Below are positions 12,145 to 24,824 of a stretch of DNA of 64,000 bases, piece after piece. The position numbers and the translations under genes were made by a program. Within the stretch, counting starts at the first letter, position 1, and each line of letters begins with the position of its first letter. The notes beneath the pieces were generated by a model. It had not been told where the DNA came from. It saw only the letters and a program-made list of their open reading frames with translations, and did not search any database. Source of the stretch: Hibiscus mutabilis (Eukaryota > Streptophyta > Magnoliopsida > Malvales > Malvaceae); assembly GCA_019671005.1 (NCBI GenBank), contig CM033712.1:72800479-72864478 (forward strand). The letters are read 5' to 3'.

Positions 12145-12980
12145 TGTAATCACTTATTTTTATCCAGTTTGTAAATATTGTTAATATATTAGTATAATAA
12201 TTAATGGGGTATTATTATTGCATGTATATATGTTATATTATATGTTTACTATATATATGTGATTAATATGTGTAAAATATGTGTGTGATATGTGTAAGCG
12301 CATGCGTATTATACATATTATGTATGTGTATGTGTGTAGGTGTTGGTATATGTGCACCATATGTATGTTTATATTTTGTACATGCATTGTTTGCACATGT
12401 ATAATATATATGATCAAATGTATATGCTCGTGTTTAAACGCATGTAATATGTATGTTAATTTGTATACACGTATGTCATTCTGTATGTATTTATCTTAAT
12501 GTCATTGTTGTTGTTATTTGCATGTATATGTATTACTATTAGCAATATTAGTTATTATTAGTGGTATTATTGTGTTAAAATTAAAAATGGATCTGTAAAT
12601 ATAAAAACCCATATAAGTTATTATTAAATGCCCAGTCCAACATATTACAAGGTCCATTACACTTTACAAAGCCCATTTTGGTCCAAAACCCAATCCATAT
12701 CAAATTTAATAACCCTAACACCCTCTCTTTATTGTGCGCAACCGATCCTGGGCCGTTGGATCAAATCTTGATCCAACGGCTACGATTGAAAGGAGAGAAA
12801 CCATTCAGACGCCGCGTGTGGTCCACGCACAGACCGTTTAGCCTCCCACGCGTATGTGCATCTCACGCCTCTGACCCCTTGACTGTCGTGCACTACGTGG
12901 CACCATCTCACGCAATCCCACTAGTTTCAAGATTTCATCTGGGCCGTCCGTCATCGAACTATCTCAGCCGTTGGATCAGA
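12145..12980 (+). repeat. Truncated right LTR of the Tat-like element
   Basis: It starts TGTAATCACTTATTTTTATC and matches 3412-4231 throughout. It stops at the CCGTTGGATCAGAT motif, after which LINE ORF1 sequence begins. The lost 3' part is not found after the LINE poly(A), so this end was lost by deletion and not simply by insertion of the LINE. Both LTRs carry a matching open frame (3931-4422 and 12678-12992), which reflects DNA homology and not a protein. Confidence 0.8.
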
Positions 12981-12986
12981 TTATAT

Positions 12987-13743
12987 AATTGATTGATGGA
13001 GTGTTTTCCCGTCTATCAAGTTTTCTAATCGGGTGCATGATCAAATTGACCAAAGCATGCGCAATGTGATCATCGTTTGGCTATTAGGTCATAAAATCGA
13101 GTTCCAAATTCTTTTTTCTCAGATTCAAACGATGTGGAAGCCTTTGGGTGAGATACAACTGATTAATTTGAAGAATGATTATTTTCTTGTTAGATTTGCC
13201 GATGAAAAAGATTATGTGCATGTGTTAACTGCGGGACCTTAGACAATCTATGACAGTTACCTTACGGATCAACCATGGACTCGCTCATTTTCAGCCTCAA
13301 AATTGCATCCTACACATATTGTTTGGGTCCGTCTTCTAGGACTTCTGTATAAATACTACTCCAAGGGTTTGTTTAGGTTAATAACCATGTTAGTGGCAAA
13401 GTGATTAAAGTGGATTATAATACTAGTGTTGGCGAGAGGAGCAAGTTTGCTCGGGTAGCTATAATGGTTGATCTCTTGAAGCTGCTACTACTCTACATTG
13501 AAATTGATGGTTTCTTGAAAAAGCTTGAGTATGAGGGACTTCACCATATTTGTTACGGGTGTGGGATTTATTGTCACTCAAAGGAGAATTATGGGTCTCA
13601 TAGCAAGTCCATATTAGATCTTTATGGGGAGGGTAGCTCTAAAGATGAGTCGTTACAGCCAAAAGCGGATAACGTTAATGTTAAGGAATTATATGTTTTA
13701 TGGATGGTGGTGGATAGTCGGCATCGTAAACAAGGGCAAGATC
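12987..13743 (+). pseudogene. LINE ORF1, DUF4283-like part and zinc knuckle
   Basis: The frame gives FSNRVHDQIDQSM, RNVIIVWLLGHKI, then LINLKNDYFLVRFADEKDY, a stop at 13240, and then WTRSFSASKLH. Next come IKVDYNTSVGERSKFARVA and HICYGCGIYCHSKENYG. These are the RNA-binding-like DUF4283 domain and the CCHC knuckle of plant LINE ORF1 proteins (family knowledge). The knuckle keeps two Cys and one His, but the last Cys is Tyr. The 5' part of ORF1 is missing. The frame runs into the solo LTR at 13744. Confidence 0.8.
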
Positions 13744-16413
13744 TGTCACACCCCGAAAATCGGTCTAGTAGGAATTAAGTTATGGTAATAAAAAAATTTG
13801 TACCAGTTATACCGAATGATGTAATTGCTCAATCTTTGTATCCAATTTTGAAGTAATGAGAGTTAATTGAGATTAATTGAAGTTGTGAGATCTTTTTGTA
13901 AGGAATAAAGTTATACTAGTGACTAAATTTTAGAAATTGAAAGTTTAAGGGTACAAGTACAGAGAATTAAAAGTTGAGGGACTAACCTTGCGATTAGCCC
14001 CTCCTCAATTACAATCACCACATACGTGGGAGATTAGAATTAGTTTCCTTCACTTTATGGAAACCTTAAGGCTTTGGCAAATAAAAGAAAGAACAAAGAG
14101 TAAAAGAGAGACTTACCCAATTGTGTAGGAAGCAAGCACCTCCATTGTCATCTTCAAGCTTAAGCTCAAGCAAGCACCTCAATCCAATCTTTGAACTTTG
14201 TTTGATTTCGATACACCATTTGAAAACTGGTAGCTTGGTGAGTAAGACCCTTATATCAATTTGATAATTCCTTCAATCCGTAGAGTTTAATTTCAAGATT
14301 TTAAGTCTTGAATGTTCAAGTTAAGCCCATGTGTTAGTAGGTTAATTTCCTTATTTTGATGTTGTCTATAAGTTTTGGTAAGCTTGAAAAATGTTTGTGA
14401 ATAATTAGTTTTGATTCTAATGTAATCCTCTAATTTTGGACTAGCTCTAGTGGTGGGAGACAAGTCATCTTCACCATCGACTATTCCGAACTCTTCCGAG
14501 GGTAAGGGGATTGTAATCTGAAAATCTTGAAGCCTTCTATTTCTAGGTGAATGTAGTTGTGCCATGGGATTGGCTAGGTGCATCCCAGTTGCATTTGTTT
14601 GTGCTTAAAGTTGCATCTTGTTTAAAGGCTCGAGTAGAGCAAACATGTGTGGATTCGAGTGGTAAATATAGTAAGACCACTATATTGCTTTGATACATGT
14701 TTAAGCTTATATGTGACGTTTGAAGTATGTTATGTTTGGAATTTGATATGAATATGCTAAGTTATAATATTTGAAGCAATGGCTTAATATGTAATGTGAT
14801 ATGGCCTAAGGGCACAAAGGTAAGTTTTATGATGAAACATGTAACCTTGGACACTTGTGGACTTTGGATACAATTGGCATGCCATAGGGTTATTTAAGCT
14901 CACTATGTAAGGGATTGGACTACGGTCCGGGGCTACGACATATATGTGGGGAGAAAAAGTTAGACTGTGTAAGGGACTCTGGGGCTACGGCTCAATGCTA
15001 AGGCCTATTTCCGATATGTGTAGCGTACAGGGGAATCCGCATATCCATTGGTTGCTATGTCCAAGGGGAAAACGAATAATATGTGTTTTGCATTTAATAT
15101 ATGAGATTACCATATGTAAATGTTAAACATGAATTGTATATGTTAATGCTATGAATATGTCATTCAAGCATGCTTACATGATATACATGCCATCAAAGAA
15201 CTTGTTTGCATTTTTTATAACTAACTCACTAGGCTATGTAAGCCTAACATTTGTATGTCTCATACATTCAGGATCTTGAAGAAATCTGAGCTTCAATCGT
15301 GTGGTTGAAGTTGCAAGTCACTCTCATCAACCCCATATATGCTTACATTTTGACTTGAACTCCTAGTAAGGTGGCATAAGGCTTAGACATGTTATAATTG
15401 TCTATTTTGATGTGTGTGTAATGGCCTAAGTGTGTCTAAGGGGTAGATGTGCATTTTGGTATGTTTTTGAAATAGTAAAACTAGTTACTTTTGGCTTAAA
15501 GGTACTAAAAGGTGAAATGGGGTAAACGGATTTGAATCGCTCTAAAATTTTGTATGCTATTAGAATTATGGATTAATAACTTGCTGGTAAAATTTCATCA
15601 TATTTGGACATCGTACAACAGATTAAATTGGCTAAAAACCAGATAAAATATGTCATTACAGCACAGGTATATCGGTACAGGTCAAGCTGTATCGATACGG
15701 CCTTGTATATTTGGACTTGGTAAAATAGGGTGTATCGATACATTAAGGGGTGTATCGATACGGATCTTGGCAGTGAAGTCTGGAAAATAAATTGTATCAA
15801 TACGACCTTAGGCGGTATCGAAACGGGTCAACGATGGTCAACCTATATCGATACGGGCTTAGTTGATCGAAACAGGGTCTGTTAAGAAATGTCAACTTGG
15901 GTCAATCTCTATCGAACAGTCTCAGTGGTATCGATATAGTGCCTTAATCACTCAAGTCTAAATTGAATATGTGCATATCCGTATCAATACGGACACAAGA
16001 TGTATCGATACGGGGGTAGTTAGTTTTGTTAAAAGGTGTTGAACACAGTTTTGAATAATTTACAAAATGGTCACTAAATAATGTATGGTCTAATTGGATA
16101 GGTAAACGACCTCGGTCTGTAATGAAATTTCACAGTCTAATAATTAGAAAGTTAAACTTCATTTGATAACATGAATTTTAGTTAAGGAGTCTTAATTTGT
16201 AAAATTTATAGTTTAGTCTCTAAGTTTGAAAAATTTTAAAATTGACTCACAAATTGAGTAAGTTGATAACAAGTGAGTATTTTGAGTCTTAAAAGAGATT
16301 AATAAAACATATTGAACAAGTTCTAAACTCTGATTAAGCTTTTGATCTCCAAATATGTCTTCCAGTAACACTTTTTGACCTGATCCTCTACTAGGTCGAG
16401 AGGGGATGTTACA
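13744..16413 (+). mobile_element. Solo LTR of the Tekay/Del-like family
   Basis: It starts TGTCACACCCCGAAAATCGG and ends GAGAGGGGATGTTACA (TG...CA), and is bounded by perfect 5-bp duplications AGATC at 13739-13743 and 16414-16418. The LINE ORF1 frame is broken exactly here. The start and end resemble the LTRs of the complete element at 22368-31939 read on its own strand (TGTAACACCCC...GTTACA). There is no internal coding region, so it is a solo LTR left by LTR-LTR recombination. It carries a GTATCGATAC-rich block near 15665-16015. Confidence 0.88.
15665..16015. repeat. GTATCGATAC palindrome cluster, copy 1
   Basis: Within the solo LTR, about ten perfect or one-off copies of the palindrome GTATCGATAC are spaced about 20-60 bp apart, usually followed by GG or preceded by GG/TG. 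The same clusters appear at the equivalent place in three other LTRs of the window. Confidence 0.8.
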
Positions 16414-16418
16414 AGATC

Positions 16419-16884
16419 CACGTCCATCTAAGGGTGGTGTAGCTCAAGTAGATGGGTCGGTAGGGTCGCAGTTTGCAGCATTAGAAATTGAAGGTGATGG
16501 GGGATAGTCTAGTCACGTTATAGAGTTGGGGCACGGGAGGGGGAGGTTGCTACGCATGATGGTAGCATAACCAAGGAGCAACACACAAGCACGAGAGTGG
16601 TGGATAAGGCTAAAGGGATGACACAATCATTGATGTAGTTGAAAGATGCTTATCGAGCATCCAATCTTGCAAAAAAGTCTAAAGTAGCTCGTGGTGGTGG
16701 TAATAAGGCTTTTGTGGCAGCTCGTGGTGCTGTTGATAAGGCTATAGTGGTTCCTATGACTTTGGGGCAGTCTACACGAGTGGTTGAACAAACATCAAAA
16801 TTCTCGCCGGGTAATCATGTGGCGGTAACTATTATAGAACAATGGCAGGATAAGGTTAGTAAGACATCGGTGAAGAATGTGTAA
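16419..16884 (+). pseudogene. LINE ORF1 C-terminal tail, first part
   Basis: Basic, Ser/Ala/Gly-rich frames continue ORF1 after the solo LTR (AYRASNLAKKSKVARGGG, then QSTRVVEQTSKFSPGNHVAV). It has the low-complexity basic character of LINE ORF1 tails. It ends at a TAA at 16882-16884, at or near the next insertion point. Confidence 0.55.
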
Positions 16885-18225
16885 ATGACTATTTATTATG
16901 CCTTTTTACTTGTCTTTTGCATGTTTTCAAGTCCATATAATTCACATTTAGGTTAGATTGTACATATTTGCATTTAGATATAGAGATATAGAGTTACATA
17001 TGTGCATGATGCTGGTGAATTGTGGAGGAGTGCTAGAGTAGAAGAGTAGCAGAACGCATGACTAGAGCTGATGAGGCATAAAGAGTTAGAGATGAATCTG
17101 TTTTTCCTTACGTGGACTTTCTCCCAGAAATGCAACATTAAATATAGCAGGAAATCAATGGCTTTCTTTAATGAAGCCGCGCGCACTTTAGGGTACTAAA
17201 ACCCTAGTTTCGTCGCCTATATAAGAGAGACTTGGACGCTACTTCACAAGAGAGCGCAATTATAGACAACATTCCTAGTCTAAAGCTTGCGGAGAACCAC
17301 CAAAGTGGAAGCTAAAGAAATCTGCTCATGACAAACGCCATCGAGAGAGGTCGATGTAGTAGGAGACCTGCAACACAGTTTGACGGCACGAAGGGAGTTT
17401 GTCGAGGATGCTCAGCTCTTTTCTTTTCCTTGCTTGATAAACGGACGTACTTTAATATTTTTGTTATGGATGTTTTAGGCTCAGACATGAGCTAAATACT
17501 TTAGTTGGGATTATTGCGTCCTATGATTTTATGTTTTGATTATCTTTTTATAGTGTTATAGTTGTTTTCCCTTTATGTATCATGTTCATTGTTCTTTATG
17601 CATGCTTATTGTAAGAGCTATCGAGAGAGACCTTTTAACTATTAATTTGTGGCTTAATATCAAAAGAGTTAGGTTATACAAACATGAATAATGGGGCTAA
17701 GCTGTTAACTTAGTCTTAATCCAGCTTAGACATAAGTTTAGGATTTCAACGACTAAAAGAGAGTTCTTAAACAAATAATAAGGTTGTTAGGGTTCACGCA
17801 GACATGTATTACATTAACCTCAATGTTAATAACTTCTAGGCATCGAGAGAGTCAGAAGTTAATTAAAAAATCCTGTAGAGTAGATAAAGGTTCTAATGGT
17901 TTACGAAGACATATATTTCTAGTCGCTATATAGCATTGTAATAATTAGTCAAGCATATATCCTTAGCAATAATCCCAGATTCCATAATTATCTGTTATTT
18001 ATTGTAGATGTTCGTTTTAATCATAGTTATCTTTAGTTTAATAGTTTTAGTTTTAATCAAATCCACAGTCACTAATACTTGCAACCATATTCTTAAGTTT
18101 AAAAGCTTCGTAGTTATTGATCTAATCATCATGGGTTCGACACTCTACTCATCATTTTATTACTTGATATGGCGAGTATACTTGCTCTAAAGTGCATTAC
18201 TATTCGACAAGCATCAATCGGCTAT
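16880..18225 (+). mobile_element. LTR-like insertion of unknown family
   Basis: LINE homology stops at the Val-Lys-Asn codons near 16879 and resumes with KDRGTSLKGTKQNNKQ at about 18226. The sequence in between has no LINE similarity. It has a TATA-like CTATATAAG at about 17216-17225 and a later GGTTCGACACTCTACTCATC segment, like the end of an LTR U5 region. The flanks GAAGAAT and GAAGGAT may be an aged target duplication. I could not fix the exact ends. A solo LTR of about 1.3 kb is the best reading. Confidence 0.45.
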
Positions 18226-18873
18226 GAAGGATCGGGGTACATCTCTTAAAGGTACGAAACAAAATAATAAACAAAGTTTGAAGATTCTAAAACCCACACA
18301 GGCTCAAAAAATGTTAAGTCGGTGTTATAGGAGTGGGCTCGGAATGTTGCAAGGCAGATGAATTCTATTGTTACGCGGACAATTGGTGGAGCTGGGGGGT
18401 CAACCAAAGTTGTGGTTAACAATGATGGGTCTTTGAAGGCTGTTTAGGATGTTGCGTTGCGACGGGTTATTATTCCTAATGAGGAGAGGATCATGTATGG
18501 GCAGCAAGATGCTTGGATGTCTTCTAATCATTGAAGGTATGGTTCTCTTCACTCTTTTCCATTAGTTTAATTATTAGTTTCATGTTTTGGAATGTTTAGG
18601 GTGCTTTTAGCTTTGCTTTTTGACGTCAATTTAAATCTTTTGTTCGGGAGTTTAAGCCGTCGATTGTAGTTTTTTTTTGAACCATGGATTAGTGGTAGAA
18701 TTGTAAACTGTGTTGTTGCTAGATTGGGGTTTCTGTATTCATTTTGGATTAAGGCTTATGACTTTAGTAGAGGAATTTGGTTATTATAGGAGGCGGAGGT
18801 GGATATTGATATTTTAAATTTATCTAATCAATTTCTTAATAGGCGGGTGTACAACTCAGCTTCAGATAGATGG
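18226..18873 (+). pseudogene. LINE ORF1 end and start of ORF2 endonuclease
   Basis: ORF1 ends near 18535. ORF2 starts at the ATG at 18582 with MFWNV, a stop (TAG for Gln), then GAFSFAF. Next come FVREFKPSIVVFF, PWISGRIVNCVVARLGFLY, SRGIWLL and RRVYNSASDRW. This is the N-terminal apurinic-type endonuclease domain of plant LINE ORF2 (family knowledge). Several in-frame stops are present. The frame breaks at the second solo LTR after the Trp codon and resumes with KQFTMIYGSLHC at 21514. Confidence 0.75.
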
Positions 18874-21509
18874 TGTAACACCCTGAAAATTGGTCTAGTC
18901 GGAATTAGGTTTCGGCGATCCGAAAAAGTCCAAATATTGCATTGACTTTGACCATGCGGTTAATTACATTAATATTAGAGTATATTTGAGTTAATTTTTG
19001 GTTTAAGAACATTATTGAATACATTGAAAGTCATTTAGTGACTAAATTGTAAAAAATCATAGTTAAGGGCAAAAGTGCAATGTTTGGAGAAGTGAGGGAC
19101 CAACTATGTAATTGGCCCCTCTTAAGCATCATCACCCATTACGTGGGGTGCTTAGAATGATTTCCTTCACTTGAAGAAAAGCCTTGGGCTTTTAATAATA
19201 AAAGAAGATAAAAGGATAAGTTTAGAAAAGAAAAAGGCTTACCAAAAAGTTATCATCTTCTACCTCCACCATCTTCTTCCTCGGAAGCAATCACCTCCAT
19301 TGGAGGAATATTAAGAACTTAAGCTTTCTTTGATTTCTTAATTCCATCGAATAGCTATTGTATCGGTAAGCTAAAACCCCCCAATCAATCATTGATTTCC
19401 ATGGTTAGTTGTTGATTAATTTTAAGTTGAAAGCTATTGAACATCTAAGCTTAACTCATAGTTTTCAAGGCTTTAATCCATGGATATCTAATAGCTAGTA
19501 GCTATTTCAAACCTAAATATCGACTACGATAACGTTGTATCAATTTTAACGATTCCTATTATCTTTACCTATCTCAAGAGTTGGAGAAAGAAAGTTTATA
19601 TCTCCATCAAAGGCTAAGAACAAAGGAATGGTTATCCGAGAGTAGTAGGAGCTTCGGGAAATAAGGTGAGTGTAGTTGGAGTCTCGGGAATAGGTTAGGT
19701 ATCTTTCCCGATTTCATTGATATTGATTATTGCATAGATAACATTGTGTCTAAGGATATAGCATCGAATCTCTTGGGAGACTATGTTGGTAAGCTTTGGT
19801 AAGCTATTGCATTGAAATGTTGTTCATAGAAACATTGTTATTGCCATTGTCATCATCGAAGCATATAGATATAGAACATCGACCATTGGACATTGATAGT
19901 ATCATTGATATCGTCATTGTTATTAATATTGCTATTGTCATTGAACATTGATATTGATGTTGCCATTACCATCGAAATATTCTCACCGATATTGTTATTG
20001 ATAATGTCCATGAAACCTTGGATTCGAAAGGACTTTGGATACAAATGGCATGCCATAAAATTAATGAGCTCATTGGTACGAGTGGACTACGGTCCGTGGT
20101 CTACGGCCTTTATTGTGGCAAGGCGGAGGGATGTTTGTGTTATTGGTCAATTGGTGAGGCAAGAGGACTAGACCATTCATTGATTTGGCGAGGCGTGGGA
20201 ATTCGTGTATCCACTATCTTGATTCGATCTAAGGAATAATATTGAAATATGATATAATTGCCATTGAATATGAATCATTGCATTGTCATTGATAAAACAT
20301 GATTTGGAATGCATCCTATTGTTATCGATATTGTTTATGACTACCTCATTAGGCAAAACATAACTAATGCCTTTCATTTTATGCAATTTCAAGTTAAATA
20401 TTTGTTGGGAGATCAGGGCGATCGAAGGTTTTTTGGCAAGTCACAACAACTATAAAGTAATGTTTATCGACCTTACAAACTCCTAGTATGGTGGCATAAT
20501 AGTTAGACGAGTCATATTTGACCATTTTGATGTATATTTATGGTGTATGGCTTATGTATGTTTGAAGGGTTTAAAATGACCTTTTAAGAATGCTTAAAGT
20601 AGTTAAAATATGAAAATTTGGCTTAAAAGGTAAAATCATAGTAAATAGATTCACTTGGCTAGGAAATTTGACAAGATGGTAGATTATAGTGATGTAAACT
20701 TGCCTGTAAAATTTCATAGGAATTGGACATCGTTTGACTGGTCAAAAGGCATAAAAACCAGACTAAAAATGACATTACAGTGCATGGCATATCGATGCGG
20801 ATGATGGCGTATCGATACGAGTATGCAATATTGGTCATATCTGTATAGGTGTACCGATAATGCTATGGGCGTATCGGTACAAAAATTCGACACTAGAATT
20901 AGGTATGTAAAAAGGTTTCGTTACGGCTATAAAGCGTACTGATACCCTTCTTCTTGTACTGATACGATTAAGTCAGTACCGGTACGAGTTCTCCCTACTA
21001 GGTTCCTAAATTGATAAAATATACTCCGAGTACCAATACGGATAAACCCAATATCAGTACGAATTCACCAAGCTTAATCGTTTTAACAGTCATGACACAG
21101 GTGTATCGGTACGACCTCTTGAGTACTGATAACAATACAGGTAAATCTGTTAAAAGTTAATTGAACAAGTTTGGTAAATTACACAATGGTCACTATTTGT
21201 TAAATAGCTTAATTGACTATGTAAATAACCTTTGTTTGGAACGAAAATTTATAGAATCATTTTTTATAGGTTAAATCTCATAATGGTAAGTTTAATATCT
21301 GGTAAGAACCTCTAAATCATTAAAATTCACAGATTGGTCCTTAAAACTTATAAAAAGTTTGAATTAGTCCTTAAATAGGAACAATGGCGTAAGATTGAAT
21401 TATTGACTCCATTGTATTGTCATTGTTTCATTGGATCACTAAATATTGATCAATATTATCGTATTGATCATCGTTTCGAATGTAGGTAGCATACTCCGAC
21501 CCAGTTACA
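18874..21509 (+). mobile_element. Second Tekay/Del-like solo LTR
   Basis: It starts TGTAACACCCTGAAAATTGG and ends CCCAGTTACA, with flanks GATGG (18869-18873) and GTTGG (21510-21514), a 5-bp duplication with one change. The first part aligns with the solo LTR at 13744 (same opening, same TCACTTGAAG/ACCTCCATT context). Its 3' end looks shortened compared with the LTRs at 22368 and 29542. It interrupts the LINE endonuclease between the RW and KQF residues. It carries GTATCGATAC-like motifs at 20785-21135, more diverged than in the other copies. Confidence 0.85.
20785..21135. repeat. GTATCGATAC-like cluster, copy 2 (decayed)
   Basis: Variants such as GTATCGATACGA, GTATCGGTAC, GTACTGATAC and AGTACCGGTACGA recur through this block. 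It corresponds in position to the cluster in the other LTRs but is more mutated. Confidence 0.65.
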
Positions 21510-21514
21510 GTTGG

Positions 21515-22362
21515 AAACAATTCACTATGATATATGGCAGCCTGCATTGTGCATCCCAAAAACATTTATGGGGACAATTATCATCTCTGGCTCCTGGATC
21601 GCATACTCGGTGGGTCTTCAGAGGTGATTTTAATGTTATTTTATCCCCATATGAGAGGATGAGAGGCTCATATCAACATATTAATGGGAGTAGACCTTTT
21701 GTGGACTTTTTTGTAATCAGGGTTATCAGATTTGGGGTATAGAGGCCACTTCTAGAGGAAATTTGCATCAGCGACCGTTGCCTTGCTAATTCAAGTAGGT
21801 TATTGCTATTTTCTGATTCACATGTTCTGCATCTTGATCGGACGAGATCGTACCATCACCCGTTATTTCTTTGGCTTGTAGAGGAAAAGTCTAAGGTTCC
21901 TTCTCGCCTTTTTCAATTTATATCTCCTTGGCAGCAGCACCCAGATTTCTGCGATTTCCTTCAATCGACTTGGACGAAATGGGAATTGGAGGATAATATG
22001 GACTCTTTCACTTTGAAAGCTCTTATGTTGAATAAGCATGTGTTTGGTCATATTAGAGAGTGAAAAAAAAGGTTGTTAGCCCGTATACGAGGGATCAATC
22101 GGGCACTTCTTGTTTCCCATTCGAATTCTCTTATTCGATTGGGTAAGCGGTTATGAGAAGAACTTAATAGTGTCTTAGAGCAAGAAGAAAGTTTCTAACA
22201 TCAGAAGGCGTGTACTTAGTGGGTTATACATGGTGATCGTAATACAAAATCTTATCATGCATCGACAATGACTCGCAATACAAAATCTTATCAAGCTTGC
22301 TACCAGCGAGTTCTATAAGGAAATGTTCTTTGCTGGTGGTGTGGACACTTATAGATATAAGA
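21515..22362 (+). pseudogene. LINE ORF2 endonuclease, second part
   Basis: The frame resumes as KQFTMIYGSLHCASQKHLW, then WVFRGDFNVILSPYERMRG, the GDFN motif typical of the endonuclease fold, and PFVDFFVIRV. Further on come LDRTRSYHHPLFLWL and FQFISPWQQHPDFCDFL, matching the linker before the RT domain. There are stops and frame changes at about 21740 and 22062. It ends at the CTAGG duplication next to the Tekay-like element. Confidence 0.8.
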
Positions 22363-22367
22363 CTAGG

Positions 22368-24800
22368 TGTAACGTCCCCCACCAGGCCTAAAAGAAAATC
22401 AGGTCGGAGAACGTTACCGGTGAACAAAACGATAATCGGTGCAATGAATTTTCAATCAATAATCGATAACTAAACGATAATATGCTTTATAAGCATTAGT
22501 CCAATTTATCCAATGTGCAATAGAAATTCATCAATTATGACTAATTTATAACTTTTACAAGTTTTAAGACTAATATGTAAATTTAGTAATTTAGGAGTCC
22601 TTTCATGAAATTGACTAAACAAAAATGAAATTCAATACAATAACAGTAAGTCTGCAAATTTTCATGTTGTTCCGATATAATTTACCCATTCAATTAGACT
22701 ATACAATATTTAGTGACCGTGTTGCAAACAATGTAGAACTATGATCTCAAGGCCGTACCGATACACGCAAGGGGCGTATCGATACACTCGTAAGTCCGTA
22801 TCGATACACCCCAAGGCCGTATCGATACCTTTTTTTATCAAACCTTACTGCGAATATCCGTATCGATACACCCTTTTGGTGCATCGATACACCTTGTTTT
22901 TCCATCTCCAATTATGCTTACCCGTTTCGATACGCTTCCACCCATATCGGTACACCTGCACTAAAATGAAATATTTTGTATGGCTTTTTATCAATTTAAC
23001 CCGTTGTATGATGTCCAAATGCAATGAAATTTTACCAGCAACCTTTAAACACTAAAATCTAATGGCATACAAAATTTCATGATCAAATAAATTTGTTTAC
23101 CATGTTTTCACTAGTTAGGCCAAATATGCAAGTTTGTCACTTTTTTACCAAAACACTTAACATACCATTTTGAGCATTTAGACCTTTCCAACATAGAGGC
23201 CAATACATACATGCAAAATGGAACTAAACTAACTTGTCTAAACCCTACGCCATCATTCTAGGAGTTCAAGGACTAGATTACATTACATAGTAGGTTGTGA
23301 CTTGCTACAAAACACCCATTGATCTGATCCTCGATCCAACAAAGCTTTAACCTAAAAGTGCATAGAAATGAGATGCATTAGGCTTACTTAGCCTAGTGAG
23401 GTACTCAAAGACAATGGTATGAACATCAATGAAAATCATATCATGTAAAAATGATGAAAGTGCATCTCAAAACATATTTTAACAATACTTGCTACACTTA
23501 TTCACATATATTTTCCTTGGATTAACATGCAGTGGATACACGAATTCCCAACCAACATCGCCAACAAAGAATGGTCAATATCCGCCAACATCTCCAATAG
23601 GACAAACACAATCCCTTCCCGCCAACATCACTAATGAGAGCCTTAGCTCAAGGACCATAGTCCACCCCTTACCAATGAGCTCATGAATTCTATGGCATGT
23701 CAATTGTATCTCATGGCCAATCGTGTCCAAGGATTCAATACTTATCGATAGCAATAACAATAGCTATAACGGTAATAATAACAATAGCAGTACGATATCA
23801 ATGACAATGATTTGAGATTTATCTAACATGGCTTATTTCAACTCTATCATAATATCAATGATCATGTAATGGCTTGATATTCAACCTATAATGTAACAAG
23901 CTTACCGATGATGCCTCCTATGAGGCTCGGATGCAAAAGTACCTTGGCCAACGATAGAAATGCAATAATTCAACGTTAATGAAATCGAGAAGGATCCTAG
24001 CCATTCTTTTGACTCCGACTACACTCACCGACGATTCTGAAGCTTTCAAGGCTCCCGGATAATGACTCCCTTGTTCTTGAACTTGGTGGAATTAGGAGGA
24101 TTTGGTGATTCTTCACCTTGATTATCTTGAGCTACACAAAATCGAAATTACAAGGTTTTCAATATCGATAACGGAATCGTAGCAACTCAATAGCTATAAT
24201 AAACAATAATAAACAAGCCTTAACATCCACAAGGAATCTCTAGGGTTTAACCTCATCCTTATACTCAAGATTAAACATGATTAACCTATGGATTCGGTAA
24301 ACTGGCGAAGGAAAGCTACTTACCCGATTGATAACTACAATCTATGATCAAGAAACTTAAGGAAATCAAAGCTTGCTCTCACCTTCAATGGAGGTGTGTG
24401 CTTGGAAGAAGATAAAGTGGTGAAGGGTGAGGTGTTTGCTTGATAATAACCGGGTAAGTATTTCTTTCTTTTCTCTTTTTCTATTAATTTCAATTGAGCT
24501 TTCCTTCAATTGAAGGAACTCAATTTCCTAATCCCACGTATGTAGTGATTAAGATTAGTCCCTCAACTTTATATTGTCTATAATTTTACCACCCTAACTT
24601 TCAATTTTCTCAATTTGATCACTAAACCATGTTTCAAAGTTTACACTTTAATCCTTAACGATATCAATGCTTGATTGGGGACTCAATAATTCAATAATTG
24701 ACCACTCGGTCGAAAGTCAACTCTATAATTTGACTTTTTGATTTGAAATTTTTGGTCACCAGAATCAAATTATGTCTAGGCCTGGTTTTGGGGTGTTACA
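22368..24800 (-). repeat. 3' LTR of the Tekay-like element
   Basis: On the plus strand it runs from TGTAACGTCCCCC to GGGGTGTTACA. It pairs with 29542-31939 over its whole length, with scattered substitutions and small indels. A dense GTATCGATAC cluster lies at 22750-22960. Confidence 0.92.
22750..22960. repeat. GTATCGATAC palindrome cluster, copy 3
   Basis: At least five perfect GTATCGATAC or CGTATCGATACAC sites and several one-off versions occur within about 210 bp, often as CCGTATCGATACACCC. The equivalent cluster in the partner LTR is at 29935-30080. Confidence 0.88.
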
Positions 24801-24814
24801 ACTCTCTCTCCTTT
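24801..24814 (-). other. Polypurine tract of the Tekay-like element
   Basis: On the minus strand AAAGGAGAGAGAGT directly abuts the 3' LTR, which is the expected plus-strand priming site. Confidence 0.8.
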
Positions 24815-24824
24815 AAGAAAAATT

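Larger units (their letters stand above)
3412..12980 (+). mobile_element. Non-autonomous Tat/Ogre-like LTR retrotransposon
   Basis: Two copies of one LTR, both starting TGTAATCACT and oriented plus, flank an internal region that starts near 5755 and ends at 12144. The interior has degenerate gag-type segments on the plus strand (5784-8316), then purine-rich DNA and a tandem array, and a polypurine tract abuts the right LTR. No protease, reverse transcriptase, RNase H or integrase motif is visible in any frame, so the element could move only with help from a relative. The right LTR is cut off at about 12980, where LINE sequence begins. The left LTR lacks the expected GGTGGCGACTC tail and joins gag directly near 5755, which suggests an internal deletion. 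Family placement rests on the gag core and LTR style. Confidence 0.75.
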
